The position numbers and the translations under genes were made by a program. The notes under the pieces are model-generated. The model made no database searches and was not told the DNA's origin. It was given only the letters and a program-made list of their open reading frames with translations. This document shows positions 30,761 to 41,797 of a DNA stretch of 64,000 nt, piece after piece (the first letter of the stretch is position 1; every line of letters begins with the position of its first letter). The stretch comes from Rhizobiales bacterium 65-79. Lineage in GTDB: Bacteria > Pseudomonadota > Alphaproteobacteria > Rhizobiales > Rhizobiaceae. Location of the stretch: the NCBI GenBank assembly GCA_001896885.1, contig MKRJ01000026.1, forward strand, positions 17,653 through 81,652, in the 5' to 3' direction.

Positions 30761-31053
30761 CCGGCGGGCCCAAAAAACGATCGAAGATGGACGAAACGGG
30801 CGACCGTCAGGCCGAGCGCGGCCGAAAGAAGGGGCGCGGCGCCCAGGCGGGCCGCCAGATAGAGCACGGCGCCGGTAGCCGCGAAGCGCATGACGAATTG
30901 ACCGGCGGCGGCCCTCGTCCGGCCTTCGCAGATGGCGCCGGCCGTCCGGCGAAGCAGGCCGAAATGGAACAGCCCGGCGGCAAAGCCGAGCCCCAGGAAA
31001 GCGAGCGCGGGGGACGGCCAGCCGCCGACGTCGAGCGGAAGGGGAAGGTTCAT
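30757..31053 (-). CDS. atpR: AtpR, N-ATPase-specific membrane protein
   Basis: The 98-residue protein has three predicted membrane helices (ALAFLGLGFAAGLFHFGLLRR, AAAGQFVMRFAATGAVLYLAA and PLLSAALGLTVARFVHL). Position between atpQ and atpB and size match AtpR, found only in N-ATPase operons. Basic residues in the helices have been suggested to interact with the c-subunit glutamates. An alternative ATG lies 5 codons upstream; the ATG overlapping the atpQ stop is preferred. Confidence 0.85.
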   Translation of the reverse strand: MNLPLPLDVGGWPSPALAFLGLGFAAGLFHFGLLRRTAGAICEGRTRAAAGQFVMRFAATGAVLYLAARLGAAPLLSAALGLTVARFVHLRSFFGPAG

Positions 31054-31333
31054 GCGCTTTTCACCCATTTCCACGCCGACCAGCAGCCGAGCGCCAGCCC
31101 CAGCAGCAGGAGCGGCGCCGTCCAGAATATACCGCTGTCGAGCGCGTGGTCGATCAGCCGCCCGACGAAGAGGCCGATCAGCGCCGGGATCACGATCACC
31201 CAGCCGAGCACGCCGATCTCGGCGAGGCGGCGCGCCACCGAGGGCTCGCCCTCGCGCAGCCAGCGCCGATGACGCTCGGATCGGGAAGCTGCGGCGCGGG
31301 CAAGCGCATCTCCCTCGTCCGGAGGCTTCCCGC

Positions 31334-31337
<4 letters not shown>
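31050..31337 (-). CDS. atpQ: AtpQ (AtpI-like), N-ATPase-specific membrane protein
   Basis: The 95-residue protein has a charged N-terminus and two membrane helices (LGWVIVIPALIGLFVGRLIDHAL and APLLLLGLALGCWSAWKWV). This is the AtpI/Gca-like family positioned second after atpDC in N-ATPase operons. It overlaps atpC and atpR by 4 bases each. Confidence 0.85.
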
Positions 31338-33216
<1,879 letters not shown>

Positions 33217-33255
33217 TCACTGCCAGAACATCAATACCAACTTGATGGCATTGTG

Positions 33256-33269
33256 TTGATCTGTATCAA
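33256..33269 (-). promoter_or_regulatory. Perfect FNR/FixK-type box (TTGAT-CTGT-ATCAA) before the N-ATPase operon
   Basis: A perfect inverted repeat with consensus half sites, centred 67 bases before atpD. A second inverted repeat, CATCAA-N7-TTGATG (33229-33247), lies between it and the gene, where the promoter or leader should be. Confidence 0.85.
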
Positions 33270-33277
33270 CCGGAGGC

Positions 33278-33302
33278 AAATCGCCCTTCTCATGGGCGAT
33301 TT
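33278..33302. terminator. Perfect hairpin between ccoS and the N-ATPase operon
   Basis: AAATCGCCC-TTCTCAT-GGGCGATTT is a 9-bp perfect stem with a 7-base loop, 62-86 bases after the ccoS stop and just upstream of the atpD regulatory box. The flanking A/T triplets give a short U-run on either strand. It is likely to separate the two transcription units. Confidence 0.5.
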
Positions 33303-33363
33303 AAACGGCGGCAAAGCCGTTGGCGGGCCTTGGATTCCATATCCTTGCCGTTGTCGCGGCAAT

Positions 33364-33549
33364 TCACTCCGCTTCCTGGCCGCGGGGCAAGGATGGTCGG
33401 GCAGCCGAGGCTTCTTCGTCGATCAGTATGCGCTCGGCCGCGCCGTCCAGATCCTCGTATTGCCCGCTGCCCAGAGCCCAGAGGAACCCGGCCAATCCGA
33501 TGCCGCCAAGGAAGAGCGCGATCGGAATCAGGAAGAACAGATTGTTCAT
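33364..33549 (-). CDS. ccoS: CcoS/FixS, cbb3 oxidase assembly protein
   Basis: The 61-residue protein has one membrane helix (FFLIPIALFLGGIGLAGFLWALGSGQYEDLDGAAERIL), with the conserved W-x(5-7)-GQYEDL segment of FixS. It is required for cofactor insertion into cbb3 oxidase. It overlaps ccoI by 4 bases. Confidence 0.92.
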   Translation of the reverse strand: MNNLFFLIPIALFLGGIGLAGFLWALGSGQYEDLDGAAERILIDEEASAARPSLPRGQEAE

Positions 33550-35831
33550 GTCTGCCCCAAAGCCTTTCCGAAGCCCGACCGTCGCGCGCGCCCCACCCCG
33601 GCCGAGATCGGGTTTTGCCGGGCATGGCCGAGGCGGAGCGCATTCGCGACGACCGCGAGGGACGACAAGGACATCGCGATCGCAGCCAGCAGCGGAGTCA
33701 CGTGCCCCATCACCGCGAGCGGCACCGCCACCACGTTATAGGACGCGGCGAATGCAAGGTTCTCCCACACCAGCGTGCGCGCCCGCACCGCCGTCTCGAA
33801 TGCCTGCGGCACCGCGAGGAGGCTTTCGCGCATGAAAACGAAATCCGCCGCATTCCGGCCGATATCGGCTGCCGTCGCCGGCGCCATGGAGACATGAGCC
33901 GCCGCAAGCGCCGGAGCGTCGTTCAGGCCATCTCCGACCATCAGCGCCTTGCGCCCCGCGTTCGCAAGGCCGGAAAGGCGCCGGACCTTGTCGGCAGGCA
34001 GTTGCCCCGCACGCCAGCGCGTCGCTCCGATCGTGTCGGCTATGCGTCGAACGGGCTCGGGGTGGTCTCCTGACAGGATCTCGACGGCAAGGCCTGCCGC
34101 CTTCAGCCGCTCCACCGCCTCCCGCGCATCCGGGCGTGCCGCGTCGTCGAACCGGAAGCCGGCGAGCATGCGACCGTTTCGCGCCAGCACCAGATGAGGC
34201 TCGGACGATCCATGCCTCTCATCCGGCAGCGCCCATGACGGGCGACCAAGCCGATAGACCGCTCCATCCCCGGCGGTCCCCTCCATGCCGCAGCCGGACA
34301 CCTCCTTTATCGACGCAATTCCCGGCGACCCGGAGTCGACGCGCGGTGCGGCTCGAAGTATCGCCCGCGAATAGGGATGAGACGAGTACGCTGCAAGGAG
34401 GCTCGCGGTCGCGAGAAGCGCCGGATCGACGTGTTCCGCATGGAGGAGATGCAATTCGCCGGTCGTCGCGGTTCCGGTCTTGTCGAGCACCACGGTATCT
34501 ATTTCAGCCAGCCGCTCCAGCGCGGAGCCGTCCTTCATCAGGATGCCCTTCTCGAACAGCCGGCGCGCGGCCATGACCTGGACCATCGGTACGGCAAGTC
34601 CGAGCGCGCACGGGCAGGTGATGATGAGCACCGCGATCGCCGTCTGGAGCGCGTAGTGCCAGTCGCCGGCGATCCACAGCCACCCGACGAAAGTGAGGAA
34701 CGCCGCGGAATGCACGAGCGGGGCGTAGAGCGCGGCCGCCCGGTCGGCGATCAGCCGATACCGCGGCCGTCCTTCCTCGGCCCGTTCCATCAACCGGGCC
34801 GTCTCCGCGAGGAAGGAGCCGTCCGGCGAGGCTGTCGCGAGGATCACCAGTGGCCCGGTCAGGTTGAGCGTGCCCGCCTGCACGCCGTCTCCGACAGTCG
34901 AAGGACGCGGCGTGCTCTCGCCCGTCACCAGCGCGCAATCGACTTCCGAGGAACCTTCGACCACGCTTCCATCGACGGGAATGCGCTCGCCGGCAGATAC
35001 GATCACCCGGGTCCCCGGCATCACTTCGGAAAGCGGACGAAATTCCCGGCTGCCATCCGCCGCGATCACCGTTGCGCCGCGAGGCGAGAGATTGCGCAGA
35101 TTGCTGACCGCGCTTCTCGCCTTCTCGCGCATCGCGTGGTCCAGCGTGCGGCCGACGAGCAGGAAGAACAGCAAGGAAACGGAGGCGTCGAAATAAGCCT
35201 CGGCGCCATGCGTCGCCGTCTCGTAGAGGCTCAGCCCGAAAGCCAGCGCCAGGCCAATCGAGATCGGCACGTCCATGTTCGTCCGACCGTGGCGGAGGGC
35301 GCGCCAGGCGGATCGGTAGAAGATGGCGCCCGAATAGGCGAGCGCGGGGACGGCAAGCAGCGCCGATATCCAATGGAACAGGTCGCGCGTCGCGCCGTCC
35401 GCTCCGGCCCACACGGAAACGGAAAGGAGCATGATGTTGCCGGCGGCGAAGCCGGCGACCGCCACCGCGCGGATCAGGCGACCAAGGGCTTCGTCCTTGC
35501 GTCCGGCGACGATCTCGAACAGATGGGCTTCATATCCCAGCCGGTTGAGCGTCTGTATCAGAGGCGGAACGCGGCCTTCGCGCCACGTCACCGAAACGCG
35601 CCTGGTGGAGAGGTTGACCCTCGCGCGCCGGACATCGGGAAGCTTCAGAAGCGCCTTTTCGATCGCATGGATGCAGGCGGCGCAATGGATGCCGGGCACG
35701 GCGAGATCGGTCTGCATGAAGCCCTCGCCCAGGGTCCGGCTGGCAAGCACGATCTCCTCGTCGGACGGCGAAGCTTGAAGGGGCAGGCAGAATTCCAGCG
35801 CCGCTTCGGCGCCCGGCGCGCAGCAGCTCAT
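33546..35831 (-). CDS. ccoI: CcoI/FixI, copper-transporting P1B-type ATPase for cbb3 assembly
   Basis: The 761-residue pump has an N-terminal cysteine-containing segment, an HMA domain with GIHCAAC, and the copper membrane motif TCPCALGLAVP. The phosphorylation site is DKTGTAT, and the hinge is GDGLNDAPAL. FixI/CcoI exports Cu(I) for insertion into the CcoN binuclear centre. It overlaps ccoH and ccoS by 4 bases each. Confidence 0.95.
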   Translation of the reverse strand: MSCCAPGAEAALEFCLPLQASPSDEEIVLASRTLGEGFMQTDLAVPGIHCAACIHAIEKALLKLPDVRRARVNLSTRRVSVTWREGRVPPLIQTLNRLGYEAHLFEIVAGRKDEALGRLIRAVAVAGFAAGNIMLLSVSVWAGADGATRDLFHWISALLAVPALAYSGAIFYRSAWRALRHGRTNMDVPISIGLALAFGLSLYETATHGAEAYFDASVSLLFFLLVGRTLDHAMREKARSAVSNLRNLSPRGATVIAADGSREFRPLSEVMPGTRVIVSAGERIPVDGSVVEGSSEVDCALVTGESTPRPSTVGDGVQAGTLNLTGPLVILATASPDGSFLAETARLMERAEEGRPRYRLIADRAAALYAPLVHSAAFLTFVGWLWIAGDWHYALQTAIAVLIITCPCALGLAVPMVQVMAARRLFEKGILMKDGSALERLAEIDTVVLDKTGTATTGELHLLHAEHVDPALLATASLLAAYSSHPYSRAILRAAPRVDSGSPGIASIKEVSGCGMEGTAGDGAVYRLGRPSWALPDERHGSSEPHLVLARNGRMLAGFRFDDAARPDAREAVERLKAAGLAVEILSGDHPEPVRRIADTIGATRWRAGQLPADKVRRLSGLANAGRKALMVGDGLNDAPALAAAHVSMAPATAADIGRNAADFVFMRESLLAVPQAFETAVRARTLVWENLAFAASYNVVAVPLAVMGHVTPLLAAIAMSLSSLAVVANALRLGHARQNPISAGVGRARRSGFGKALGQT

Positions 35832-36325
35832 TGTATCGACCCGTCGCGGATGACGACGCGCTCCGCGTCCACGTATGGCGTGCCGAGACCTGCGTCCGCG
35901 TCGATCTCGATGATCCAGACGCCGTCGCGAACCTTGTGCCGGAAAGAGAATTCACCCGGCGCGGACTTCTCGAGGACGAGCGTCTCGTCTTCCGATTCGT
36001 AGGCGGGGTGGCGAAAGCGGACCGTCACGCCGGTCAGCGGAGCGGGCCTGCCGCCCGCCTCCGACAGCCGGTAGCTGACGAGGCCGTCCCGGACGCTGAG
36101 GCTGCCGGTCCATCCGAGCGCCGCCTGTGCCTGCGACTGGGCCAGCCGCTGGTTGAATTCCTGGCTCGACACGTAGGAATTCTCCACCACCAGTCCGGTC
36201 CAGCTTCGCGACGCACAGACCGCCAATGTCAGGTTCACCGCGATCACCACGGCGAAGAACGAGACGAGGATGGCGAGCATGTGCCAGCCGGTGAAGACGC
36301 GCGCCGCGGCGATCCTGCTTCTCAT
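35828..36325 (-). CDS. ccoH: CcoH/FixH, cbb3 oxidase assembly protein
   Basis: The 165-residue protein has one N-terminal membrane helix (MLAILVSFFAVVIAVNLTLAV) and a periplasmic domain containing SYVSSQEFNQRLAQSQAQAALGW, the conserved FixH signature. It assists maturation or stability of cbb3 oxidase. It overlaps ccoG and ccoI by 4 bases. Confidence 0.93.
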   Translation of the reverse strand: MRSRIAAARVFTGWHMLAILVSFFAVVIAVNLTLAVCASRSWTGLVVENSYVSSQEFNQRLAQSQAQAALGWTGSLSVRDGLVSYRLSEAGGRPAPLTGVTVRFRHPAYESEDETLVLEKSAPGEFSFRHKVRDGVWIIEIDADAGLGTPYVDAERVVIRDGSIQ

Positions 36326-37887
36326 TTACTGCCCTCCGGAGCGTTGAAGGTCGCGCGATAGGCGCCGGATTCCGAGCCGCCCATGTCATGCACTTCGAAG
36401 CGGAAATCCGTGCTGCCCGGCTTCACGTCCGCTACGTCCTGCTTCACGTACACTTTCAGAGTGAGCAGCCGGTCGGGCTCCACCGGGACGGCGAAGGAGC
36501 GCCCCTCCTCGGAGTCGTAGCCGACAATCGTCATGGACGCGCCGTCGAGCCCGCCGAGCGCCAGCTTGAAGGTCCGCTGCTCGGGAAGCATGTTGAGCAG
36601 CTTCACCGTGTAGCCGTTGCGGATCGAACCGTCGGACAGCAGCACATATTGCGGGTTGCGGTCGTGGAGCACGTTGATTTCCAGCCGCTCTCGCGTCAGC
36701 AGCGAATAGAGCATCACCAGACCGACCAGCGACCAGGCGCCGAAATAAATGAAGGTGCGCGGCCGGAAAATCTTTCGCAGATGAAAATGAGCCAGCCTGT
36801 CCGAGAAGGAGCCGTCCGCGCGGCGCACGAGTCCCGGGTCGACGGGATGCGCGCCGCCGCCGGTGGCAATGGCCATGTTGGTGTTGTAGTCCGACAGCGT
36901 GGCATACGAAATGAGGCCACGCTCCCTGCCGGTCTTGTCCATCACCGCGTCGCACGCATCGATGCACAGCGCGCAGGTGATGCATTCGAGCTGCTGGCCG
37001 TCACGGATGTCGATGCCCATCGGGCAGACCGCCACGCAGGCATTGCAGTCGACGCAGTCGCCGACCTTCTGGCCCGCAGCAATCGCCTTCTTCGCATGGC
37101 GGGAGCGCGGCTCGCCGCGCCAGTCATTGTAGGTGACGGTGAGCGAATTCTCATCGAGCATCGCCGCCTGGATGCGCGGCCACGGACACATGTAGGTGCA
37201 CACCTGCTCGCGCATCATGCCACCGAATGTGTAGGTCGTGGCCGTCAGTACGCCGATCGTGATGTAGGCGACCGCTGGAGCGTTGCCGCTGAAGAGCTGG
37301 CGCAGAAGCGTCGGAGCGTCGGCGAAATAGAATATCCAGGCGCCGCCCGTGGCGGCGGCGATCAGCAGCCACAGGCCATGCTTGACCGTGCGGAGCATGA
37401 GCTTGCGCCCCGACCATGGCGCCTGGTCGAGCTTGATGCGGGCGTTGCGGTCGCCCTCGACGGCGCGTTCGACCACGAGAAAGAGGTCCACCCACACCGT
37501 TTGCGGACAAGTATAGCCGCACCAGGCACGGCCGACGGTCGAGGTGATCAGGAAAAGCCCGACGCCCGCCATGACCAGCAGTCCGGCGACATAGATGAAT
37601 TCCTGCGGCCATATCTCGACGAAAAGGAAATAGAAGCGCCGATGCTGCAGGTCGATCAGGACGGCCTGGGAAGGAGCGAAGGGTCCCCGGTCCCACCGCA
37701 GCCACGGCGTGAGATAGTAGATACCGAGCGTGATCGCCATGACGATCCACTTGAAGCGGCGGAAGCTGCCGCTGGCCCGCTTCGGAAACACCTTTTGACG
37801 TGCGGCATAGAGCGGCTGCCGCACATGCGCCGCGTTGACAGGCTCGACATCGAATTTCTGGACCTCGGGTTCGCCTTGGTCGAGCAT
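36322..37887 (-). CDS. ccoG: CcoG/FixG, polyferredoxin-like cbb3 assembly protein
   Basis: The 521-residue membrane protein has the motif CGYTCPQTVWVD in its membrane region. A double [4Fe-4S] cluster domain follows (CVDCNACVAVCPMGIDIRDG and CITCALCIDACDAVMDK), and then a C-terminal Ig-like periplasmic domain. FixG/CcoG has been shown to reduce Cu(II) during cbb3 assembly. The start at 37887 matches family length and leaves the FNR-type box 68 bases upstream. Confidence 0.94.
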   Translation of the reverse strand: MLDQGEPEVQKFDVEPVNAAHVRQPLYAARQKVFPKRASGSFRRFKWIVMAITLGIYYLTPWLRWDRGPFAPSQAVLIDLQHRRFYFLFVEIWPQEFIYVAGLLVMAGVGLFLITSTVGRAWCGYTCPQTVWVDLFLVVERAVEGDRNARIKLDQAPWSGRKLMLRTVKHGLWLLIAAATGGAWIFYFADAPTLLRQLFSGNAPAVAYITIGVLTATTYTFGGMMREQVCTYMCPWPRIQAAMLDENSLTVTYNDWRGEPRSRHAKKAIAAGQKVGDCVDCNACVAVCPMGIDIRDGQQLECITCALCIDACDAVMDKTGRERGLISYATLSDYNTNMAIATGGGAHPVDPGLVRRADGSFSDRLAHFHLRKIFRPRTFIYFGAWSLVGLVMLYSLLTRERLEINVLHDRNPQYVLLSDGSIRNGYTVKLLNMLPEQRTFKLALGGLDGASMTIVGYDSEEGRSFAVPVEPDRLLTLKVYVKQDVADVKPGSTDFRFEVHDMGGSESGAYRATFNAPEGSK

Positions 37888-37948
37888 TGCAGTCGGTTCC
37901 TGTCTGTAGCCGGTGAACGTCCTATGGCATGGGGCGTCATCGCCGGTA

Positions 37949-37962
37949 TTGATCCGCGTCAA
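37949..37962 (-). promoter_or_regulatory. FNR/FixK-type box (TTGAT-CCGC-GTCAA) before ccoGHIS
   Basis: One mismatch to consensus, centred 68 bases before the ccoG ATG, in the 159-base gap after ccoP. It indicates that ccoGHIS has its own oxygen-responsive promoter in addition to any read-through from ccoNOQP. Confidence 0.8.
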
Positions 37963-38046
37963 AGAGGGGGAGGCCGGCGCGAGGGAGGGGCTCTCCCCGT
38001 TCCGCGTCGGGCGCAAGGGCCTGCCGAGCCCACCGGCGGACCGGTC

Positions 38047-38910
38047 CTACTCTCCCCCGCCGAGGGAGTGGACGAACACGGTAAGTTCCTTGACGGTGGT
38101 ATCGCCAAGCCGCACCTGCCATGCCGGCATCACGCCGTGGCGCGGTGACTCGACCTGCCGCTCGACCGCTTCCTCTCCCGGACCGTAGAGCCAGATGGCG
38201 TCCGCCAGATTCGGGGCGCCGACCTGACGGCCGCCCCTGCCTTCCGGTCCATGGCAGGCGGCGCAGTTCTGTTCGAACACCGGTTTGCCCTTCACTGCGA
38301 GTTCCGGGTTCCGCGGCGTGCCGGAAAGGCTGACGACGTAGGAGGCGACCGCCTTGATCTGATCCGGCTTCAGCACATCGCGGAAAGCAGGCATCTCGGA
38401 CTGACGGGTGTCTGCGTCGGCCTCGTACCGGATACCGTGCGAGATCGTCTGGTAGATGGAGCTCAGATCGCCACCCCAGAGCCAGTCGTCATCGTTGAGA
38501 TTGGGGTAGCCGTTGCCGCCCTGGGCGCCGGAGCCATGGCATTGCGAGCAGTTGACCTTGAATGCTGCGGCGCCGGCCGCGATCGCGAAAGGCCTCAGCT
38601 CGTTATCGGCCTCGATGTCGGCCAGGCTCCTGCTGCGGATCGCATCCACATATCGCGCCTGCGCCCGGGTCGCATCGTCGAGCGATGTCCGCAAATCGGC
38701 GCGGCTGGAGAAGCCGAAGACGCCTCGCGTCGCATGCGTGACAAGCGGCCATGCCGGATAGAGGACCGTATAGCCGATCGCCCAGAGGATGGTGGCGTAG
38801 AAGGTCCACAGCCACCAGCGCGGCAACGGGTTGTTGAGTTCGCGAATGCCGTCCCACACATGGCCGGTCGTTTCGACGCCGCCCAGCTTGTCGACCTGTT
38901 TGTCGCTCAT
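38047..38910 (-). CDS. ccoP: CcoP/FixP, diheme subunit of cbb3 cytochrome oxidase
   Basis: The 287-residue membrane-anchored cytochrome has an N-terminal helix (RWWLWTFYATILWAIGYTVLYPAWP) and two heme-c motifs, CSQCH (121-125) and CAACH (216-220). It accepts electrons from periplasmic cytochromes for CcoO/CcoN. It overlaps ccoQ by 4 bases. Confidence 0.96.
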   Translation of the reverse strand: MSDKQVDKLGGVETTGHVWDGIRELNNPLPRWWLWTFYATILWAIGYTVLYPAWPLVTHATRGVFGFSSRADLRTSLDDATRAQARYVDAIRSRSLADIEADNELRPFAIAAGAAAFKVNCSQCHGSGAQGGNGYPNLNDDDWLWGGDLSSIYQTISHGIRYEADADTRQSEMPAFRDVLKPDQIKAVASYVVSLSGTPRNPELAVKGKPVFEQNCAACHGPEGRGGRQVGAPNLADAIWLYGPGEEAVERQVESPRHGVMPAWQVRLGDTTVKELTVFVHSLGGGE

Positions 38911-39062
38911 TTGTCATCGTCCTCTAGGGGGATGCGGGAAGCCTCGGCAGCCGCCTTGTTGCTGCCGGGACGCACCGCCAGGTAGATCGCGCCCAGGAAG
39001 AAGATGAGCATCGCCAGCAGGCCCCAACTGTCGGCGAACTGGCGCATGGTCGTGTAATCCAT
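38907..39062 (-). CDS. ccoQ: CcoQ/FixQ, small cbb3 oxidase subunit
   Basis: This 51-residue product (MDYTTMRQFADSWGLLAMLI at its start) has one membrane helix ending in YLAVRPGS, followed by a hydrophilic tail with EASRIPLEDDDK, the FixQ pattern. It stabilises the interaction of CcoP with the core complex. It ends in ATGA overlapping the ccoP start and begins 16 bases after ccoO. Confidence 0.92.
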   Translation of the reverse strand: MDYTTMRQFADSWGLLAMLIFFLGAIYLAVRPGSNKAAAEASRIPLEDDDK

Positions 39063-39078
39063 GACTTCGTTCCTTGTT

Positions 39079-39810
39079 CTAGCGGTAACCCGCGACCTCG
39101 TCGTATTTCGTGAAGTCGACCAGGGTGCCCAGCATCTGGAGATAGGCGATAAGGGCGTCCATCTCGGTCACCTCCTGCGGATTGCCGTCGAAATCGCCGA
39201 CCTTGGCCTTGGGATAGCGCTTCAGGAGATCCGCCGTGTCGGCGTTGGGATCGGCCTGTGCCATCAGGTCCGACTTGGCGTTGGCGATGTCGTCCGCCGT
39301 ATAGGGCACGCCGACATCCACATTGGCTTTCAGATGCGCGGCAATGTTCGGGATCGAAAGGATCTTGTCCTTCAGGAAGCCGTAACGCGGCATAACCGAT
39401 TCCGGCACCACCGACCGCGGATCCGTGAGGTGCTGGACATGCCACTCGTTGGAATAGCGGCCGCCGACGCGGGCAAGGTCTGGTCCGGTGCGCTTCGAGC
39501 CCCACTGGAAGGGATGATCGTACATGGATTCCGCCGCGAGGCTGTAATGGCCGTAGCGCTCGACCTCGTCGCGGAAGGGACGGATCATCTGCGAATGGCA
39601 AAGGTAGCAGCCCTCGCGGACATAGATGTCACGCCCCGCCAGTTCGAGCGGACTGTAGGGGCGCATGCCTTCCACCTTCTCGATCGTGTTCTGGAGATAG
39701 AAGAGCGGCGCGATTTCCACGATGCCGCCAATGGTGACGACCAGCAGCGAGAAGACGAGGAGCAGCGTCGCGTTGCGCTCGATGATGGCGTGCCTGTCGA
39801 GAAATGCCAT
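39079..39810 (-). CDS. ccoO: CcoO/FixO, monoheme subunit of cbb3 cytochrome oxidase
   Basis: The 243-residue protein has an N-terminal membrane anchor, the heme-c motif CYLCH (68-72), and a distal methionine candidate in SVMPRYGFL. It transfers electrons from CcoP to the CcoN active site. It follows ccoN after 12 bases. Confidence 0.96.
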   Translation of the reverse strand: MAFLDRHAIIERNATLLLVFSLLVVTIGGIVEIAPLFYLQNTIEKVEGMRPYSPLELAGRDIYVREGCYLCHSQMIRPFRDEVERYGHYSLAAESMYDHPFQWGSKRTGPDLARVGGRYSNEWHVQHLTDPRSVVPESVMPRYGFLKDKILSIPNIAAHLKANVDVGVPYTADDIANAKSDLMAQADPNADTADLLKRYPKAKVGDFDGNPQEVTEMDALIAYLQMLGTLVDFTKYDEVAGYR

Positions 39811-39822
39811 GTGAGGAGATCC

Positions 39823-41433
39823 TTATTCGGCAGGGGCGAACGCGGGGGCCTCGCCGCCCATCGGCACTTCCTTGCGCTGATGGCCGCGAATGGTCATGGC
39901 GACGTTCCACGCCATGATCAGCACGCCGGAGAGGTAGAGCAGGCCGCCAAGCGCGCGCATCACGTAGTAGGGATGCATGGCGGCGACCGTCTCGGCGAAG
40001 GAATAGACCAGGAAGCCCTGCTCGTCGTATTCGCGCCACATCAGGCCCTGCATGATGCCCGACACCCACATGACGGCCGCGTAGACGACGATGCCGAGCG
40101 TCGCGAGCCAGAAATGCCAGTTGACCAGGCGCAGGGAATAGAGGCGCTCGCGGTTCCACAGACGCGGCACGAGGAAGTAGATGGCGCCGAAAGTTATCAT
40201 GCCGACCCAGCCGAGCGCGCCCGAATGGACATGGCCGATGGTCCAGTCCGTATAGTGCGACAGCGAATTGACCGTCTTGATCGACATCATCGGACCTTCG
40301 AAGGTCGACATGCCGTAGAAGGCGAGCGCCATCACCATCATTCGGATGATGGGATCCGTCCTGAGCTTGTCCCAGGCGCCCGAGAGCGTCATCAGGCCGT
40401 TGATCATGCCGCCCCAGGAAGGCATCCACAGCATGATCGAGAACACCATGCCGAGCGTCTGCGCCCAGTCGGGCAGGGCAGTGTAGTGGAGATGGTGCGG
40501 GCCGGCCCAGATATAGAGGAAGATCAGCGCCCAGAAGTGGATGATCGAAAGGCGGTAGGAATAGATCGGCCGGTTCGCCTGCTTGGGCACGAAATAATAC
40601 ATCATGCCGAGGAAGCCCGCCGTCAGGAAGAAGCCGACGGCGTTGTGCCCGTACCACCATTGCGTCAGCGCGTCCTGCACGCCCGAGAAGGCTGAATAGC
40701 TCTTCGAGCTGAAGATCGAGACCGGCATCGACAAATTGTTGACGACGTGCAGCATCGCGATCGTCACGATGAAGGACAGGTAGAACCAGTTGGCGACGTA
40801 GATGTGCGGTTCCTTGCGCTTCACGATCGTGCCGAGGAACACGACGAGATAGGCGACCCATACGATGGTCAGCCAGATGTCGACGTACCATTCCGGCTCG
40901 GCATATTCGCGGCTCTCGGTGATGCCGAGCAGGTAGCCGCTGGCAGCCATGACGATGAAGAGCTGGTAGCCCCAGAAGACGAACCAGGCGAGGTCGCCGC
41001 CGAAAAGCCGGGCGCGGCTGGTGCGCTGGACTACATACAAGGAGGTTGCGATCAGCGCGTTTCCGCCGAAAGCGAAGACGACGCCCGATGTGTGGACCGG
41101 CCTCAGACGTCCGAAATTGAACCAGGGCTGGACGTCAAGGTCGGGAAAGGCCAGCTGCAGCGCAATGACGAGGCCGGCAATCATGCCGACCACGCCCCAG
41201 AAGATGGTCGCTATCACGCCGTAGCGGATCGGGCCATCCATATAGGCGGACGGATCGGCCGGCGGCGCGGGCTCGAAGCTGGTGCGTCTAAGGAGAATTC
41301 CCGCGCTGCCGGCGAGAAGGAAGAACAGGATCCACATATGGGCGCGGAACGGATCGTCCTGCGCCATGGCGGCTGCGATCAGCGCTCCGAAAGCCGCAAG
41401 ACCGAGCGCGACGATTTCCGCACCATATCGCAT
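39823..41433 (-). CDS. ccoN: CcoN/FixN, catalytic subunit of cbb3 cytochrome oxidase
   Basis: The 536-residue, about 12-helix heme-copper oxidase subunit contains the C-family histidine ligands in segments [39 protein letters not shown] and [13 protein letters not shown]. The ATG at 41433 is chosen because GAGGGG precedes it and it begins with the family-typical N-terminus; the open frame extends further upstream without support. A FixK-type box is centred 92 bases upstream. Confidence 0.96.
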   Translation of the reverse strand: MRYGAEIVALGLAAFGALIAAAMAQDDPFRAHMWILFFLLAGSAGILLRRTSFEPAPPADPSAYMDGPIRYGVIATIFWGVVGMIAGLVIALQLAFPDLDVQPWFNFGRLRPVHTSGVVFAFGGNALIATSLYVVQRTSRARLFGGDLAWFVFWGYQLFIVMAASGYLLGITESREYAEPEWYVDIWLTIVWVAYLVVFLGTIVKRKEPHIYVANWFYLSFIVTIAMLHVVNNLSMPVSIFSSKSYSAFSGVQDALTQWWYGHNAVGFFLTAGFLGMMYYFVPKQANRPIYSYRLSIIHFWALIFLYIWAGPHHLHYTALPDWAQTLGMVFSIMLWMPSWGGMINGLMTLSGAWDKLRTDPIIRMMVMALAFYGMSTFEGPMMSIKTVNSLSHYTDWTIGHVHSGALGWVGMITFGAIYFLVPRLWNRERLYSLRLVNWHFWLATLGIVVYAAVMWVSGIMQGLMWREYDEQGFLVYSFAETVAAMHPYYVMRALGGLLYLSGVLIMAWNVAMTIRGHQRKEVPMGGEAPAFAPAE

Positions 41434-41518
41434 GACCGTATTCCCCTCGGCTTGAATAGCGACGGGCGGCGGGAAAAGCCGCTCCGACGCCTTTTCGCCG
41501 CAACGGGGGTGAGCCGCT

Positions 41519-41532
41519 TTGATCGAAGTCAA
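41519..41532 (-). promoter_or_regulatory. FNR/FixK-type box (TTGAT-CGAA-GTCAA) before ccoNOQP
   Basis: One mismatch to consensus, centred 92 bases before the ccoN start. ccoN/fixN promoters are the classic targets of FixK/FNR-type regulators in rhizobia. Confidence 0.82.
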
Positions 41533-41797
41533 ATTTCCCGTCGCGGCGCCATGGCGTGCCTCGGTGCCGTGCACGTGGTGATTCCGATGCCATTCTCACC
41601 ACCTGCGATGCAGGCGGCGACGCTCCATTATCTTGGAGAGGCGATGGGAGAGCCGTTCAGCGGCTCGCTTCCGGGCAGGCGTCGATGGCCGGTGGCCGGT
41701 CGTTCCACCGAATACGCGCAATCCGGCGATCGGCCTCCGGGGGCGCAGTCGGCCACGATGGCAACCCCGGAATGCGGCGAGTCGGCGAATCTGTGGC

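Noticed and set aside
37964..38058. G/C-run inverted repeats between ccoP and ccoG as a terminator
   Set aside because: Stems such as GGGG-CTCT-CCCC are short and expected by chance in such GC-rich DNA; no U-run follows.
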